Below, one piece after another: positions 21,437-31,076 of a DNA stretch of 64,000 nt (position 1 is its first letter; each line of letters opens with the position of its first letter). The DNA comes from Fuerstiella sp. (GTDB lineage Bacteria; Planctomycetota; Planctomycetia; Planctomycetales; Planctomycetaceae). The stretch covers positions 28,424 through 92,423 of the forward strand of contig JALHMY010000030.1 of assembly GCA_022843805.1 (NCBI GenBank). Direction: 5' to 3'. The notes beneath the pieces are model-generated. The model did not search any database. It was not told the origin of the DNA and saw only the letters and a list, made by a program, of their open reading frames with translations. Position numbers and translations under genes: made by a program.

Positions 21437-24400
21437 TCACTTGCTGTCCGTTGCTTCACCGTAGAACCAGGATTTGTCGATAACGGCAACCCGGATATCG
21501 ATCACATCCTGCATCGCCCAGTTCGGCAAATACTCGCAGGTCCAGTAGTTGATGATGGCGCGACCGTCGCGAGTGAAGCGGCAACCGGGGTTCGAGAACG
21601 CTCGTGTCGGGTCGGTCTCGATATCCCGCACATGCTGCCATGTTTTTCCATGGTCCTTTGAAACGGCTGCGGTCAGCGGACTGCGTTTGCCGAAATGCGA
21701 TCGGAACATTGGATCGTACGAGTTGTTCCAGATCATCAGCAGGTCGTTCGTGCCAGGAATCCGGGTTAACTCGGGGCACGATTCCGGCGAGGTCAGGGAA
21801 CTGGCGAAGGGTGGACTCCATGTTGCTCCGTCATCTTTGGATTCGGAGAAAAACAGCTTCCCGAGCTGATTCCGCATGACCATCAGAACACGTCCGTCGG
21901 CCGTCTGTTCGACATGCGGCTCCATGGCGCCGCGCATCGGCAACTCGATACGAGACTCCGATACATGCCATGTCCGTCCATCGTCGTCGCTGTAGAGCAT
22001 GGTTGCTGAATACGGCCCGGTCTCTGCCGGTTTGCCGGGAGCTGGCGGACTGGCAGGCAGCAGCAGACGTCCCGAAGCGAGTCGCTTCACCGTGGCATTG
22101 CATAATGCAAGATCCCGCTTTGCAACGAACTCCACCAGGGGCGAAAACGTCTTCCCCTCGTCGGTCGACTTCCAAACATGGTTGGTCAGCGAACCTGGTC
22201 GATGCTGTCGCATAAACAGAAGAAGAATGGCGCCATCCTTCGCACGAATCAGATTGGGCGAATACACATTCAGATCGCCCGGCAGCGTTGCGGTAATGAG
22301 TCGATGCTGACCCCATGTGAGACCGCCATCGGACGATTCATGTGACACGAAGCGAGTCGTGGCAAAGTCGCTGCCATCGCCACCGAACTCCATCGAAACC
22401 AGCAGCAGACGCCCGTCTGTCAGTTCGATGACATCCCCTTCACTTTTGCGAGGCAGCTCCGGAGTGCTCCTGCTGACCGTCACGATTGTTTTTGTACCTT
22501 CGCCACGGTTCGCTGTGACTGTCGCGGCAGGCTGCGGTTTTCCGTCGGTCGAGGTCTTAGCCAGCAAGTTCGGCTTTGACCACTTTACTCGGCCGACCCA
22601 CACCGTCCCGTCGGCACCTTTGGGATGGGGTCGTTTGCCCGCGTCGGGCTCAACCAGCCGCGAGATAAACTCGGCATCGGTCACCCACGACTCATTCGGT
22701 GTGATCGCTGAAGCTCCAAAGTTCCCCAGCATGACTCCCCGCTCCGGCAGAAGCAGCTGCTCGGTACTTCGCATGACCTGAAGGGACTGAGGATTGACCT
22801 GAGCCACAAACAGAGGAGCACGATGGCGGGCGATGTGATCGTTATTCGCGCCGCGTCGCGTGTAGGACAGGAACAAACCATCGCTGTGCGTCAGCCAGTG
22901 CGCCTGAGTATTGTAACTGCCCAGCTCCTTTCCGTCGTCAAACGTCCATGCCTGCGGCTGACTAAAATTCAGTCCGTCGTCGCTTGTCGCCACGTAAGCC
23001 GAGGCATCATTCCGCAGAGTCAGATAGTACTTTCCCTGAAACAGAGCGAGCGACGGTTCGGCGAATCCCCGCCCGCCGACGATCGAGAACTCGGTGCCAT
23101 GCCGCAGGTACTTCATTTCAGTGCCATCAAAGCTGCAGTGCAGAACGGTATTCAGCCAGTCGCCACCCTGCTTCGGCTGATACTGGATGGGAACGAACAG
23201 CGAGCCGTCGGAGTTCACCAGCCACTGTGAACAGCCACATCCGGCGCGAAAGAATTTCCCATCCGCTTCCGGCATCACCAGTTCTTTCCAGCCGGACCAG
23301 CGATCGCTGGCCGGGTCCCAGGTCGCGTACGATGTTTCATAGGAATGCGGCATGGTCTGCAGCGAAGCGTAGTCCCCCGAGGCTGTGTAAAGAGTCTTCG
23401 CGCCGATCACAAGCAGCCGACCGCTCTGTGCATGCCAGCCCGGTGTGGTATCGATGACGGCCGCTGTGATGTCGCTGGTCTGCTTTCTCCATGCCAGTTC
23501 CGGAATCTCGGCAGGACCAGTCCAGGTCTGACCGAGATCGTCGGTCCTCATGAAATACAGCCCCGAGTAATGGTCGTCGGCTGCGAGATGCTTCATCAGC
23601 GTCATGATCACCGCAGGCTTGCCATCCCTGCCAGCACCAGGAACCGCCGCCGCCCGGGGGTGGAACCAGCAAAACTCGGGGCTCAACTCCTGAACTGCGC
23701 GGTCTGCCATGACGCTGAACGCCAGCCGGGAAGGTTCGGCAGCCGGGGTCGCATCGGCCGTTGCATCCGGTCGAGCATCGGCTGCAGCCTTCTCTTCCGC
23801 AGGTTTCGCCTCGTCGGCAATGCAGTACAGCCGGGTGCGAGTGCGGACGAAGATCTGTCCGTCGACAAGAGCGGGAGTCGCCGCGATCGGCTCTCCAAAA
23901 TCGTTGTTGGCGAGCACCTTCTGTTCCGGTCCGCTCTCGATCACGCTGACCACACCTGGTTCCGACGTCACATAAATCTTGCCGTCACCGTAAACAGGAG
24001 CGGACAAATATGACCCATCAGCACCAACTCGCCGACGATCCCAGACCTGTTCTCCGTTCGAGGCAAGGAACGAAGCGGTGATCCCGCCCTGCTTAATGAG
24101 AAACATGCGGCCATCGGCCACAAGTGGTGAAACAATGTGTGACGCGGATTTCGTTTTCTTCATCCAGAGCACGTGAGTCTTCGAAACATCGCCTTCTCCG
24201 CCGCCACGAACGGCCTGAATCGAGGCGTCCTTCTGAAGTTCACTGAGTTCCTCTGACAGTTTGTCAGCGTCGGTATCAATTGTATCGCCCAGTCTCGCCT
24301 GAACCTCGCTGGCGAGGAGTCCGCCCCGGTTTTTCGGATCAAGAAAAGCCTTGTCGATTTCGTCGCCCTCGAGCACCCCATCCCTGTTTTCGTCCCCTCG

Positions 24401-25408
24401 ATCGAATTTCGCCCAGAATGCGTCGGGAATCGACTTACCCGTATTCAGTCGGTATTTGTTGTTGAGGATTTCGTCGCGAGTGATCTTTCCATCGCCATTA
24501 GCATCCGCAGTGACGCGCCACTGATACGAAATTCCGAAGCTTTCCACAGAGACATAAATGATGCCATCAAATGTCACAGGGGTTGTCTTAATGTTGCGGC
24601 AGAAGACCTCGGTTGCCCATTTACGATGGCCGGTGTTGTAGTCGTATCCAATCATTTTACCCGTTCCGGCGATGACGACTTCCGGCCCCTGTGGAGTTTC
24701 GCAGATCACCGGATGCGAATAGGAGCACGCCATATCACCGCGATCATCCTTCCAGAGAATCTCACCCGTTTTTTTGTCGAGACAATACGCCGCCGGCGAA
24801 AGATCGTCGTCCTGACAGAAGAATAACCGGTCTCCATGGATCACGGGGGACATTCCTGGCCCCCAGTCAAAGACGAAATAAGGCTCGGGAAGTGCTCGCC
24901 GCCAGACCGTCTCGCCGGTCTTTGCGTCGAAAGCCATCATGCCCAGGCGAGCATGATAGACATAGACTCGATCCTCATCCGCAGCCGGTGTTGCGGAGGC
25001 GTAGCTGTTGGATTCGTGGATCTTTGGCAGGGCTTCACCTTCGATGGGAAGTTCACGTTCCCACTGTTTTCGGCCAGTGGCAGCATCAAAGCAGAAGACA
25101 ACAAACCTGTTGCCTGGCTTTTCACCCAGCATGGCCGTCGTAAACAATCTTCCGGCAACGATCGTCGGGGAACCAATTCCGTCTCCTGGTTCCGCCGACC
25201 AGCGAACATTCTTTGTCGGAGAAAACTCAACCGGCAGCGGCTTTTTTGAAGTCGTGACTCCGGTGCAGTTGAGACCCCGCCACTGCGGCCAGTCCTCTGC
25301 CGATAGTGGCTGTGCGGCCAGACAAATTCCGCACGCCGCGATCAGAACACCGAAGCCAGCACGGGAAATCCGGTCGAATACAAAGCGACGTGTTGCAGTC
25401 TGAAACAT
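21437..25408 (-). CDS. Secreted PQQ-propeller / EF-hand / tandem sialidase-like fusion protein
   Basis: 1323 aa starting at ATG 25408. An N-terminal signal sequence (FGVLIAACGICLAAQPLSA) is followed by a PQQ-like beta-propeller (about residues 37-545) with WPQWRG and repeated TG..W blade motifs. Two EF-hand calcium loops (DANGDGKITRDE at 302-313 and DENRDGVLEGDE at 339-350) are inserted inside the propeller. Two sialidase-type propellers follow (about 570-940 and 970-1315) with Asp-boxes TDDLGQTW, SSDGGLTW, STDEGKTF, SDDDGRTW, SKDDGATW and SKDHGKTW. It is probably exported and acts on or binds surface glycans; hydrolase activity is not shown. No stop or shift separates the modules. The nearest plus-strand gene is divergent and 480 bp away. 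Confidence 0.85.
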   Translation of the reverse strand: MFQTATRRFVFDRISRAGFGVLIAACGICLAAQPLSAEDWPQWRGLNCTGVTTSKKPLPVEFSPTKNVRWSAEPGDGIGSPTIVAGRLFTTAMLGEKPGNRFVVFCFDAATGRKQWERELPIEGEALPKIHESNSYASATPAADEDRVYVYHARLGMMAFDAKTGETVWRRALPEPYFVFDWGPGMSPVIHGDRLFFCQDDDLSPAAYCLDKKTGEILWKDDRGDMACSYSHPVICETPQGPEVVIAGTGKMIGYDYNTGHRKWATEVFCRNIKTTPVTFDGIIYVSVESFGISYQWRVTADANGDGKITRDEILNNKYRLNTGKSIPDAFWAKFDRGDENRDGVLEGDEIDKAFLDPKNRGGLLASEVQARLGDTIDTDADKLSEELSELQKDASIQAVRGGGEGDVSKTHVLWMKKTKSASHIVSPLVADGRMFLIKQGGITASFLASNGEQVWDRRRVGADGSYLSAPVYGDGKIYVTSEPGVVSVIESGPEQKVLANNDFGEPIAATPALVDGQIFVRTRTRLYCIADEAKPAEEKAAADARPDATADATPAAEPSRLAFSVMADRAVQELSPEFCWFHPRAAAVPGAGRDGKPAVIMTLMKHLAADDHYSGLYFMRTDDLGQTWTGPAEIPELAWRKQTSDITAAVIDTTPGWHAQSGRLLVIGAKTLYTASGDYASLQTMPHSYETSYATWDPASDRWSGWKELVMPEADGKFFRAGCGCSQWLVNSDGSLFVPIQYQPKQGGDWLNTVLHCSFDGTEMKYLRHGTEFSIVGGRGFAEPSLALFQGKYYLTLRNDASAYVATSDDGLNFSQPQAWTFDDGKELGSYNTQAHWLTHSDGLFLSYTRRGANNDHIARHRAPLFVAQVNPQSLQVMRSTEQLLLPERGVMLGNFGASAITPNESWVTDAEFISRLVEPDAGKRPHPKGADGTVWVGRVKWSKPNLLAKTSTDGKPQPAATVTANRGEGTKTIVTVSRSTPELPRKSEGDVIELTDGRLLLVSMEFGGDGSDFATTRFVSHESSDGGLTWGQHRLITATLPGDLNVYSPNLIRAKDGAILLLFMRQHRPGSLTNHVWKSTDEGKTFSPLVEFVAKRDLALCNATVKRLASGRLLLPASPPAPGKPAETGPYSATMLYSDDDGRTWHVSESRIELPMRGAMEPHVEQTADGRVLMVMRNQLGKLFFSESKDDGATWSPPFASSLTSPESCPELTRIPGTNDLLMIWNNSYDPMFRSHFGKRSPLTAAVSKDHGKTWQHVRDIETDPTRAFSNPGCRFTRDGRAIINYWTCEYLPNWAMQDVIDIRVAVIDKSWFYGEATDSK

Positions 25409-25595
25409 ACGGGAGACTCCCAGTGTTGAAGCGATAGTCTGAGGCCGGGGCGGGGGCGGGATACATGGGTCCGCTTTATTGTCTTAGCGAAGAAAAGTGA
25501 CGATAACATCTTTCCCTTAAAAACGCAGCCATAGGGCTCAATCGGTTGTCGAGGGAACCGCATCGAAATTTCGACCAGCTTGAAGTAAGGCGATC

Positions 25596-25689
25596 TCAGA
25601 CAATAAGTGTCGCCTTTTGCTCAGCAAAAGGATGCTCTTTCGCGGAGCGAAAGGCGACTATGGCGGTAACTTCTTGTTTTCCAGTTCCT
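25596..25689 (+). repeat. 94-bp dispersed hairpin repeat, copy 1
   Basis: Starts TCAGACAATAAGTGTCGCC and ends near GTTTTCCAGTTCCT. The interior forms two hairpins (CCTTTTGCT/AGCAAAAGG and CTTTCGCGGAGCGAAAG), and the ends are inverted: ACAATAAGT...GTCGCCTTT against AAAGGCGAC...ACTT.TTGT. Copies 2 and 3 lie at 36364 and 37837. The 480-bp gene-free stretch 25409-25888 otherwise holds only a 7-bp tandem repeat and presumably the promoters of the divergent genes. Confidence 0.85.
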
Positions 25690-25787
25690 TAAAGGTCGTT
25701 GCCAGGGACCAGGGCGATCTGTAACTCACGATTCATTTTTAAGAATCGGAGATTGACAAATGAATTCACTTTAAGACAATGACAGCA

Positions 25788-25840
<53 letters not shown>

Positions 25841-25888
25841 AGTCGCAGTTAAAACAGAAGAGGCGGCACCCGCTGCGGAGAAACTGGC

Positions 25889-26452
25889 ATGACTAGTGAT
25901 GACAAGAAGTTGGCGTCGTGTTCAGAGGTGCAACTTACGAGTAGAATTACGAAGTCTGTTGTCATGTTGCTCGTGCTCGGAGCTGGGGGGATAGCGGTGG
26001 CTTCCCGATTGTCCGCATTCAATGTTTGGACGTTTTTTGGTCCTGGTTCAGTACGCGCGATTGTTGTCGAACCAGACATTTTTCGAATCGAAGCTACTCC
26101 CGGCGTCATTGCAACGGCAACCTTCTCTGTCACAAACCACTCGCCGAGACCCGTCAGAATTGCAGGCGTCGAAGCATCATGCGGATGTGTGGGATTACCG
26201 ACGCTTCCGATAACGGTTCACAGCATGGAAGAGGTTGACTTGACATTTGATGTCGCTGTTGGGGAATCCTCGCCCGAGAGGGCAGTTGTGAGACATGAGC
26301 TTCGGCTTTTTGTAGAACAATCACATCCACAGGTGACTCTAAAAATTGATGTGGTTTCGCGACCTGCTAACTCCGCAGATGAAAGTTCAACTTATACAGA
26401 GGAATCAATTTTCGTGCCCATTGCAGATCCGACAGTTTCAGAAATCCGTTGA
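25889..26452 (+). CDS. Membrane-anchored DUF1573-like protein
   Basis: 187 aa. An N-terminal membrane helix (about residues 24-40, VVMLLVLGAGGIAVASRL) is followed by an immunoglobulin-like HYDIN/ASH-type domain of the DUF1573 kind: FSVTNHSPRPVRI then VEASCGCVGLPTLPITV. The paired cysteines in SCGCV are a family hallmark. DUF1573 proteins are surface or periplasmic and often lie beside small exported peptides, as here: the 61-aa Cys-rich peptide starts 53 bp downstream. A GGAG Shine-Dalgarno precedes ATG 25889. Function unknown. Confidence 0.75.
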   Translation: MTSDDKKLASCSEVQLTSRITKSVVMLLVLGAGGIAVASRLSAFNVWTFFGPGSVRAIVVEPDIFRIEATPGVIATATFSVTNHSPRPVRIAGVEASCGCVGLPTLPITVHSMEEVDLTFDVAVGESSPERAVVRHELRLFVEQSHPQVTLKIDVVSRPANSADESSTYTEESIFVPIADPTVSEIR

Positions 26453-26505
26453 AAGTGATGTTGTGTGATGTTCAGTCTCGGTACTCAGTTCGAAGGAGAA
26501 AGCGA

Positions 26506-26691
26506 ATGTTCCGAAACACCCGTGTTGTATTTTTGACGATGGTCGTGCTATGGGGGTCTGCTCAGTCAACTGCACTCGCATTGTTCTGCCAGGGTGCAAA
26601 CCCCGACTCCTTCAACAAATGTCCACTTGAATGGCAATGTTCGGCAGGAACGTGTACGAAGGATGGAAATCTGTGCAAATGCCAAACCTGA
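26506..26691 (+). CDS. Small exported Cys-rich peptide
   Basis: 61 aa from ATG 26506, preceded by a GAAGGAGAA Shine-Dalgarno; the frame is open further upstream (26449), but without such a signal. A signal peptide (VVFLTMVVLWGSAQSTALA) ends near residue 25. The mature ~35 residues contain six cysteines (FCQGANPDSFNKCPLEWQC, then CTKDGNLCKC), a spacing that could form three disulphides or bind a metal. I do not recognise a named family. It shares direction with the DUF1573-like gene and likely its transcript. Confidence 0.7.
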   Translation: MFRNTRVVFLTMVVLWGSAQSTALALFCQGANPDSFNKCPLEWQCSAGTCTKDGNLCKCQT

Positions 26692-26880
26692 ATTCGTATG
26701 GCTTTGTCCCTCGCTCATAAAACATTGCTCATAAAAAACATTCCATAAAGGCATTCTCATCCAGATTATTAATCGTGTAAAAGAGCAGAACACTGGTGAT
26801 TTCATGCCAGGGGACTCGTGGCTGCCTCGGCTCACGAGTCCGCTTCTTTCGACGAAATCACATCGATCCGGAGTCCAATC

Positions 26881-27885
26881 ATGTCTATCTTCCTGATGTT
26901 TTCGATCATGCTCGCCCAGTCGGCCGCTCCGCGTCCTCCAGTGATTGATCAGGAAGTTCTGGCCCTGGTACGTTCTGAAATTGTACCTGCACTGCGAGAG
27001 CGTGAAAAACAACACGGTGGCTTCGATGTTGAATGCACTTTCGAAGCCTTCGATCTGAATGGTAAACAACCTCCGAAACTTAAGTTGCAGCGGCATCGAC
27101 GATATGTGGTCACCGATGGCAATCAGTTGCGTTCACTTGAAAGCCCGGGTGACGGGATCGTCGCTGTGTATACAACGAATGACCGATACGGCTTTCAGGT
27201 TCTAAAAAGAGACGGCAGCGACAGCTACTCGCTGCATGAAATCGCAGAAAATCACACCCAACTGGGTGATTATGGTGGTCTTTCGTCACTGAATGTGACT
27301 GACAGGTGTGCCCGTGTGAGTTTCGAATTTGGCGGTATGCCTTTCGCTGACATGGTTGACGATGATTCGGCAAACTTTGAACTGCTGGAGGCCCAATCTA
27401 TCGAAGACGCAGATCGACGGATTCGGATTGCCGCTCGCTATCGCGGCCCGGCAGATCCTTCCCGATGGAAAGGCATCTACTGGGCTGAATTTTCTTCGGA
27501 AAAGCCTCATCATACCGTACGCTGCGGAGTGAGCGACGAGGCCGGTGGATCGAGTGTTTCGGAAGTGTTTGAAATCACCTGGCACGACGACAAAGATTCG
27601 GCTGCTGTTCTTCCCAAACGTGTTTCGCGGACCAGTGGTTCGCCGGAGTATGGTGAGCTGCAAGTCTGCACGTTTGAAATCCCTGTTCCGGAAAAAGTTG
27701 ATCGCAGCAGCTTCTATCTTCCGCACTATGGGATCTCTGAAGACGTAATCCCCGACAAAAACCCCCGGTCTGTGCGCCCGCGATCATTGCGATGGTACGT
27801 GATTTTGCCCACCCTGGTACCACTTCTGTTCCTGCTGGCACTTTTCTATTTACGGATGCGCCAACGTACCCGGAAAGCTTCCTGA
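26881..27885 (+). CDS. Exported protein with C-terminal membrane anchor, unknown function
   Basis: 334 aa from ATG 26881, which has a GGAG Shine-Dalgarno 8 bases upstream; the in-frame codon at 26818 would add a charged tail in front of the signal peptide. The signal peptide (MSIFLMFSIMLAQSAA) is followed by a soluble domain of ~280 residues and one C-terminal transmembrane helix (WYVILPTLVPLLFLLALFYL) with a basic cytoplasmic end. The domain has no motif I know; the layout resembles other planctomycete exported proteins of unknown role. The stop overlaps the start of the next gene (TGATG), so the two are translationally coupled. Confidence 0.75.
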   Translation: MSIFLMFSIMLAQSAAPRPPVIDQEVLALVRSEIVPALREREKQHGGFDVECTFEAFDLNGKQPPKLKLQRHRRYVVTDGNQLRSLESPGDGIVAVYTTNDRYGFQVLKRDGSDSYSLHEIAENHTQLGDYGGLSSLNVTDRCARVSFEFGGMPFADMVDDDSANFELLEAQSIEDADRRIRIAARYRGPADPSRWKGIYWAEFSSEKPHHTVRCGVSDEAGGSSVSEVFEITWHDDKDSAAVLPKRVSRTSGSPEYGELQVCTFEIPVPEKVDRSSFYLPHYGISEDVIPDKNPRSVRPRSLRWYVILPTLVPLLFLLALFYLRMRQRTRKAS

Positions 27886-29777
27886 TGCGACCGGACGGTC
27901 CGGGAGATAACAGAAGTCTTCGGACAGAGAACGTGTCCGCTCACAAAGGCGCGGCATCGCTGATTGCTCGTTTCGATTTGGGCGGAGGGTTGCTCTGGCT
28001 GCTGCCCGTGATCATCCTGCTGCTTCATACTGCACTTCTCGTGTTCCTCGCCTGCCGGCATTCGCCCGTTCTGGACGAGCGGGCAAGAATAACATCCGGG
28101 CGTCTTGGCTGGCAAACCGGACTATTTGTAACAAACCCCGGAAATCCTCCGTTGAATGATCTGATCGCTGCGAGCCCGGTTGCACTGGGACTTATGGCTG
28201 AGCAGCAGGAAAAACCGGAGCAACTCCTGGATCAGGTCATTGCCGGACGACTGGCTCTGATACCGTTTTCCATTCTGGGAGCCTGGGTGTGTTTTGTCTG
28301 GAGTCGGGATCTGTTCGGGCGAACGACAGCAATTTTCTGCATGCTGCTGTGGTGCACGGATCCGTTGATTCTTTCGCATGGGGCATTAATTACCGGTGAT
28401 ATGCTGGCCACTTCTGTGGGACTCGCCGGACTCTATGCTTTCTGGAACTGGATGCAGCAGCCATCCTTGTCCCGGTCGGTCGTCTGCGGAATCGTACTGG
28501 GATTCGTGCTGCTGTCGAAATATGTGTGGATCGTGATGCCACTGTTGTGGGGAGTACTCTGGGTCATCCGCCGATTGCTGTCCGTTCAGCCGCAACTGCG
28601 AGGACTGCTCGCCTGTTCTGTGGTGATGGCTGTGGCCGCCATTTATGTCATCAACGCAGGCTATGCGTTCGACTCGACCCTGATGCCATGGCGGACGTTT
28701 CAGTTTCGCAATCCGCTGCTGCAGCAGTTCTGCGTGGATCCGACAGCAGAAACGGGGGTGTCGTCGTGGCTGGGAGCGATTCCCGTGCCAGTCCCGGCCA
28801 GCTATATCATGGGGATCGATGAAGTTGCGGATCACCTTGAGACAGCATCGTTTCCGACTTACGTGATGGGCCACTTTCATGACGGAAACGTCTGGTGGTT
28901 TCATGCATATGGGCTGCTGGTCAAAATGCCGCTGGGGACCTGGCTGCTGCTGGTGCTGGCCTTATATTCGCGAATGTTCAGGCCACGCACGAAGTCGGAT
29001 TCAGCGTCCATTCCAAATCAGGCACAACGCCCCGAGTCGGGCAATGTTGATTCTTTCGGGCGTGATCAGACTTCGCCCGGTCTGTTTGAATCCCGTCACT
29101 GGTTTACCGATGTGGTGCTTTGGCTTCCGGCATTAACAATTCTTCTGTTTGTGAGCTGGGTGACACAGATAAAGCTGCTGCGATACATCCTGCCAATGCT
29201 GCCCTTTGCATTGATCTGGACTGGTCATGCGTTCGTGTGGGCTCAGCACGGATCCCGATGGCGTAAGGCGATCGTTTACAGCGCGCTGTCGTTTTCAGTA
29301 CTCAGCAGTCTGAGCATCTACCCGCACAGTCTGTCCTACTTCAACGAAGCGTCGGGTGGCACGGCCAGCGGGCACAGCCATCTGATCTGGGCCAGCTTTG
29401 ACTGGGGCCAGGACATCCTGTTTTTTAAGGACTGGGTCAACGAGCATCCGAAGTCGCAGCCATTGTATGTCGGCTTTCATGCGGCGATTGCCCCGGAGCT
29501 TGTTGGGATTTCCAGCAGATCATTGCCGTGGAACGGTCCACAGGAGGGTTGGTATGCAATCAGCGCAAGCGTCCTGCGCGGTATCCAGCGTCCACGAAAT
29601 CCGGAGATGACCTCAGCCGGCGCACCGACTAAGTATCTGGATTTGTTTCTCAGGCGAAAGCCGATCGACCGTGTGGCCTATTCGATTTTCATCTATCACC
29701 TGGACTGCCAGCAGGCAAATGAAATGCGGGAAGAGCTGGGCCTGGAGAAAATCGACTGTAAAGCGACAGACCGCTGA
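27885..29777 (+). CDS. GT39/PMT-type membrane glycosyltransferase
   Basis: 630 aa from ATG 27885, which overlaps the preceding stop; a longer frame from 27792 lies inside the upstream gene. Many transmembrane helices, beginning with LLWLLPVIILLLHTALLVFL. The first extracytoplasmic loop holds the acidic pair in SPVLDERARITSG, as in dolichyl-phosphate-mannose/ArnT-type transferases (PMT_2), followed by the GNPPLNDLIAASP stretch. These enzymes use a polyprenyl-phosphate sugar to glycosylate proteins or lipids on the outer face of the inner membrane. Coupling to the upstream anchored protein suggests a shared job, possibly surface glycosylation. The donor and target are unknown. Confidence 0.8.
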   Translation: MRPDGPGDNRSLRTENVSAHKGAASLIARFDLGGGLLWLLPVIILLLHTALLVFLACRHSPVLDERARITSGRLGWQTGLFVTNPGNPPLNDLIAASPVALGLMAEQQEKPEQLLDQVIAGRLALIPFSILGAWVCFVWSRDLFGRTTAIFCMLLWCTDPLILSHGALITGDMLATSVGLAGLYAFWNWMQQPSLSRSVVCGIVLGFVLLSKYVWIVMPLLWGVLWVIRRLLSVQPQLRGLLACSVVMAVAAIYVINAGYAFDSTLMPWRTFQFRNPLLQQFCVDPTAETGVSSWLGAIPVPVPASYIMGIDEVADHLETASFPTYVMGHFHDGNVWWFHAYGLLVKMPLGTWLLLVLALYSRMFRPRTKSDSASIPNQAQRPESGNVDSFGRDQTSPGLFESRHWFTDVVLWLPALTILLFVSWVTQIKLLRYILPMLPFALIWTGHAFVWAQHGSRWRKAIVYSALSFSVLSSLSIYPHSLSYFNEASGGTASGHSHLIWASFDWGQDILFFKDWVNEHPKSQPLYVGFHAAIAPELVGISSRSLPWNGPQEGWYAISASVLRGIQRPRNPEMTSAGAPTKYLDLFLRRKPIDRVAYSIFIYHLDCQQANEMREELGLEKIDCKATDR

Positions 29778-29985
29778 ATCGTCCTTCGACCTCTGATCTC
29801 TGCCTGTATTTCCCGAAATTCCGTAAGTTGCATGATGTGTTCGGGTGACAGATCTCGCTGTTTAGCAGGCAGAGCGAATGTGTCAGTGACAACAGAGCTT
29901 ATGTGTCACAGTTCCCGGCTCAACCGGAACAGACTTCACAGTGTTTCCAGCCCCCGGAAATCCCAAAAAAGAAGGATTTAGAGAC

Positions 29986-30528
29986 ATGAACAACGTCCTT
30001 TTGCCGCAGCCACCCAGAGTCACTCAAAATGAGCGGCGATGCTGGGCCGCCGCTTTTGAGAGCTGGGATCGGGCGAACGCAAACTGCTTTGGAATACCAG
30101 CGTGCTTCGATCAGGGGCAACTTGCCACCTGGTTTGATCGTACTCATGGATTGACAGGGCATGGAGGAGCGGCCACGGCAGATGGGCTGAGCGTTATACA
30201 AAGCATCGGAATGATGCGTGTTCGATCAATGGTCGGTGCCCGTCTCACATCTGATCTGCTTGCTGAATGGCTGCAAATCAGTTATGTTTTTTGTGCTTAT
30301 TCCTGGCCGGCGAGTGGCGGATCCAGGTCCGGATCGCACGCTATGGTCCTTTATGGAGTTCAAAAGGAAACGATTTTCATGATGGATCCGGCGGCACATC
30401 GCGGACTGGTTCGCGAACCTGTTCACTTCTTTCACAGGCCAGGAATTCGTGCAGCATTCGGTGTGTCGCTGCTGGCCGATTTTCGACGTGGTCTCGACAG
30501 CACGATTGCTTCCCTCCAGGCTGGATAG
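29986..30528 (+). CDS. Papain-like (C39-type fold) cysteine peptidase
   Basis: 180 aa from ATG 29986, with AAGAAGGA about 10 bases upstream. The triad pattern is visible: Cys19 in NERRCWAAAFESW, His in SGSHAMVLYGV, and Asp in FMMDPAAHRG. This is the layout of stand-alone papain-like proteases such as peptidase C39-like or Papain_like_cys_pept. There is no signal peptide or membrane helix, so it may be cytoplasmic. The target is unknown; the Cys-rich peptide 3.3 kb upstream is a speculative substrate. Confidence 0.65.
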   Translation: MNNVLLPQPPRVTQNERRCWAAAFESWDRANANCFGIPACFDQGQLATWFDRTHGLTGHGGAATADGLSVIQSIGMMRVRSMVGARLTSDLLAEWLQISYVFCAYSWPASGGSRSGSHAMVLYGVQKETIFMMDPAAHRGLVREPVHFFHRPGIRAAFGVSLLADFRRGLDSTIASLQAG

Positions 30529-30669
30529 AATTCAGGTTCCGAGCTTTCGGGATGTCGCGGTAGTCGTTCATCATCAGGCGTTGCTGGGAACAAAAAAATG
30601 TCGTGCTAAGCGGGCCGTCAGGGAAGCCCTGACCTGGTTGTCGAATGATGAGTTGACTGGAAGAAAACT

Positions 30670-30975
30670 GTCACGAAAACGGCAATGGGACGAACCGAAC
30701 CGGAGGAATCGCGAGGATGTCTGTGATCGGCGAACTCTTACGCAATCGTCGGCAGGGCTATAGTCTGGAGCCGGCGTTCTAAATCGATCCACATATCTTT
30801 GAAATGGACGTTGAGCGAATTTATCGACGACACTGGTTACGGGCGGGGCCAGCATGTCGAGTGGCTCAGGCTGGCGATTATTTCACCTATCAGATCGCCA
30901 GCGATTCGATCGAAATTCTGCGGGAAGAGACGGGGCAGGTTCGGGCGCATCACCATGTCAGCGGGTCACAAACGC
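30670..30975 (+). pseudogene. Decayed 5' fragment of a Rieske oxygenase gene
   Basis: This stretch matches the start of the intact gene at 36626, including its upstream GGCAATGGG and CCGGAGGA sequences. From ATG 30717 it reads like the intact N-terminus, with an in-frame TAA at 30780-30782 after EPAF; it resumes with IFEMDVERIYRRHW and GPACRVAQAGDYFTYQI. The match stops just at the first Rieske cysteine. About 100 codons survive of 399. The rest of 30529-31076 shows no gene. Confidence 0.9.
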
Positions 30976-31076
30976 GGCAGAAAAATCCTTTCGGGGGCAG
31001 GAACCGGCTGATATAGTGAGCGTCTGTTCAAGGGATGAATGGAATTGCTCAGAAGTCCTTCTATACCGATCCCAGT

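Noticed and set aside
21437..25408. Many plus-strand frames opposite the sialidase fusion gene
   Set aside because: They are antisense shadows of a long, motif-rich coding gene and show no motifs themselves.
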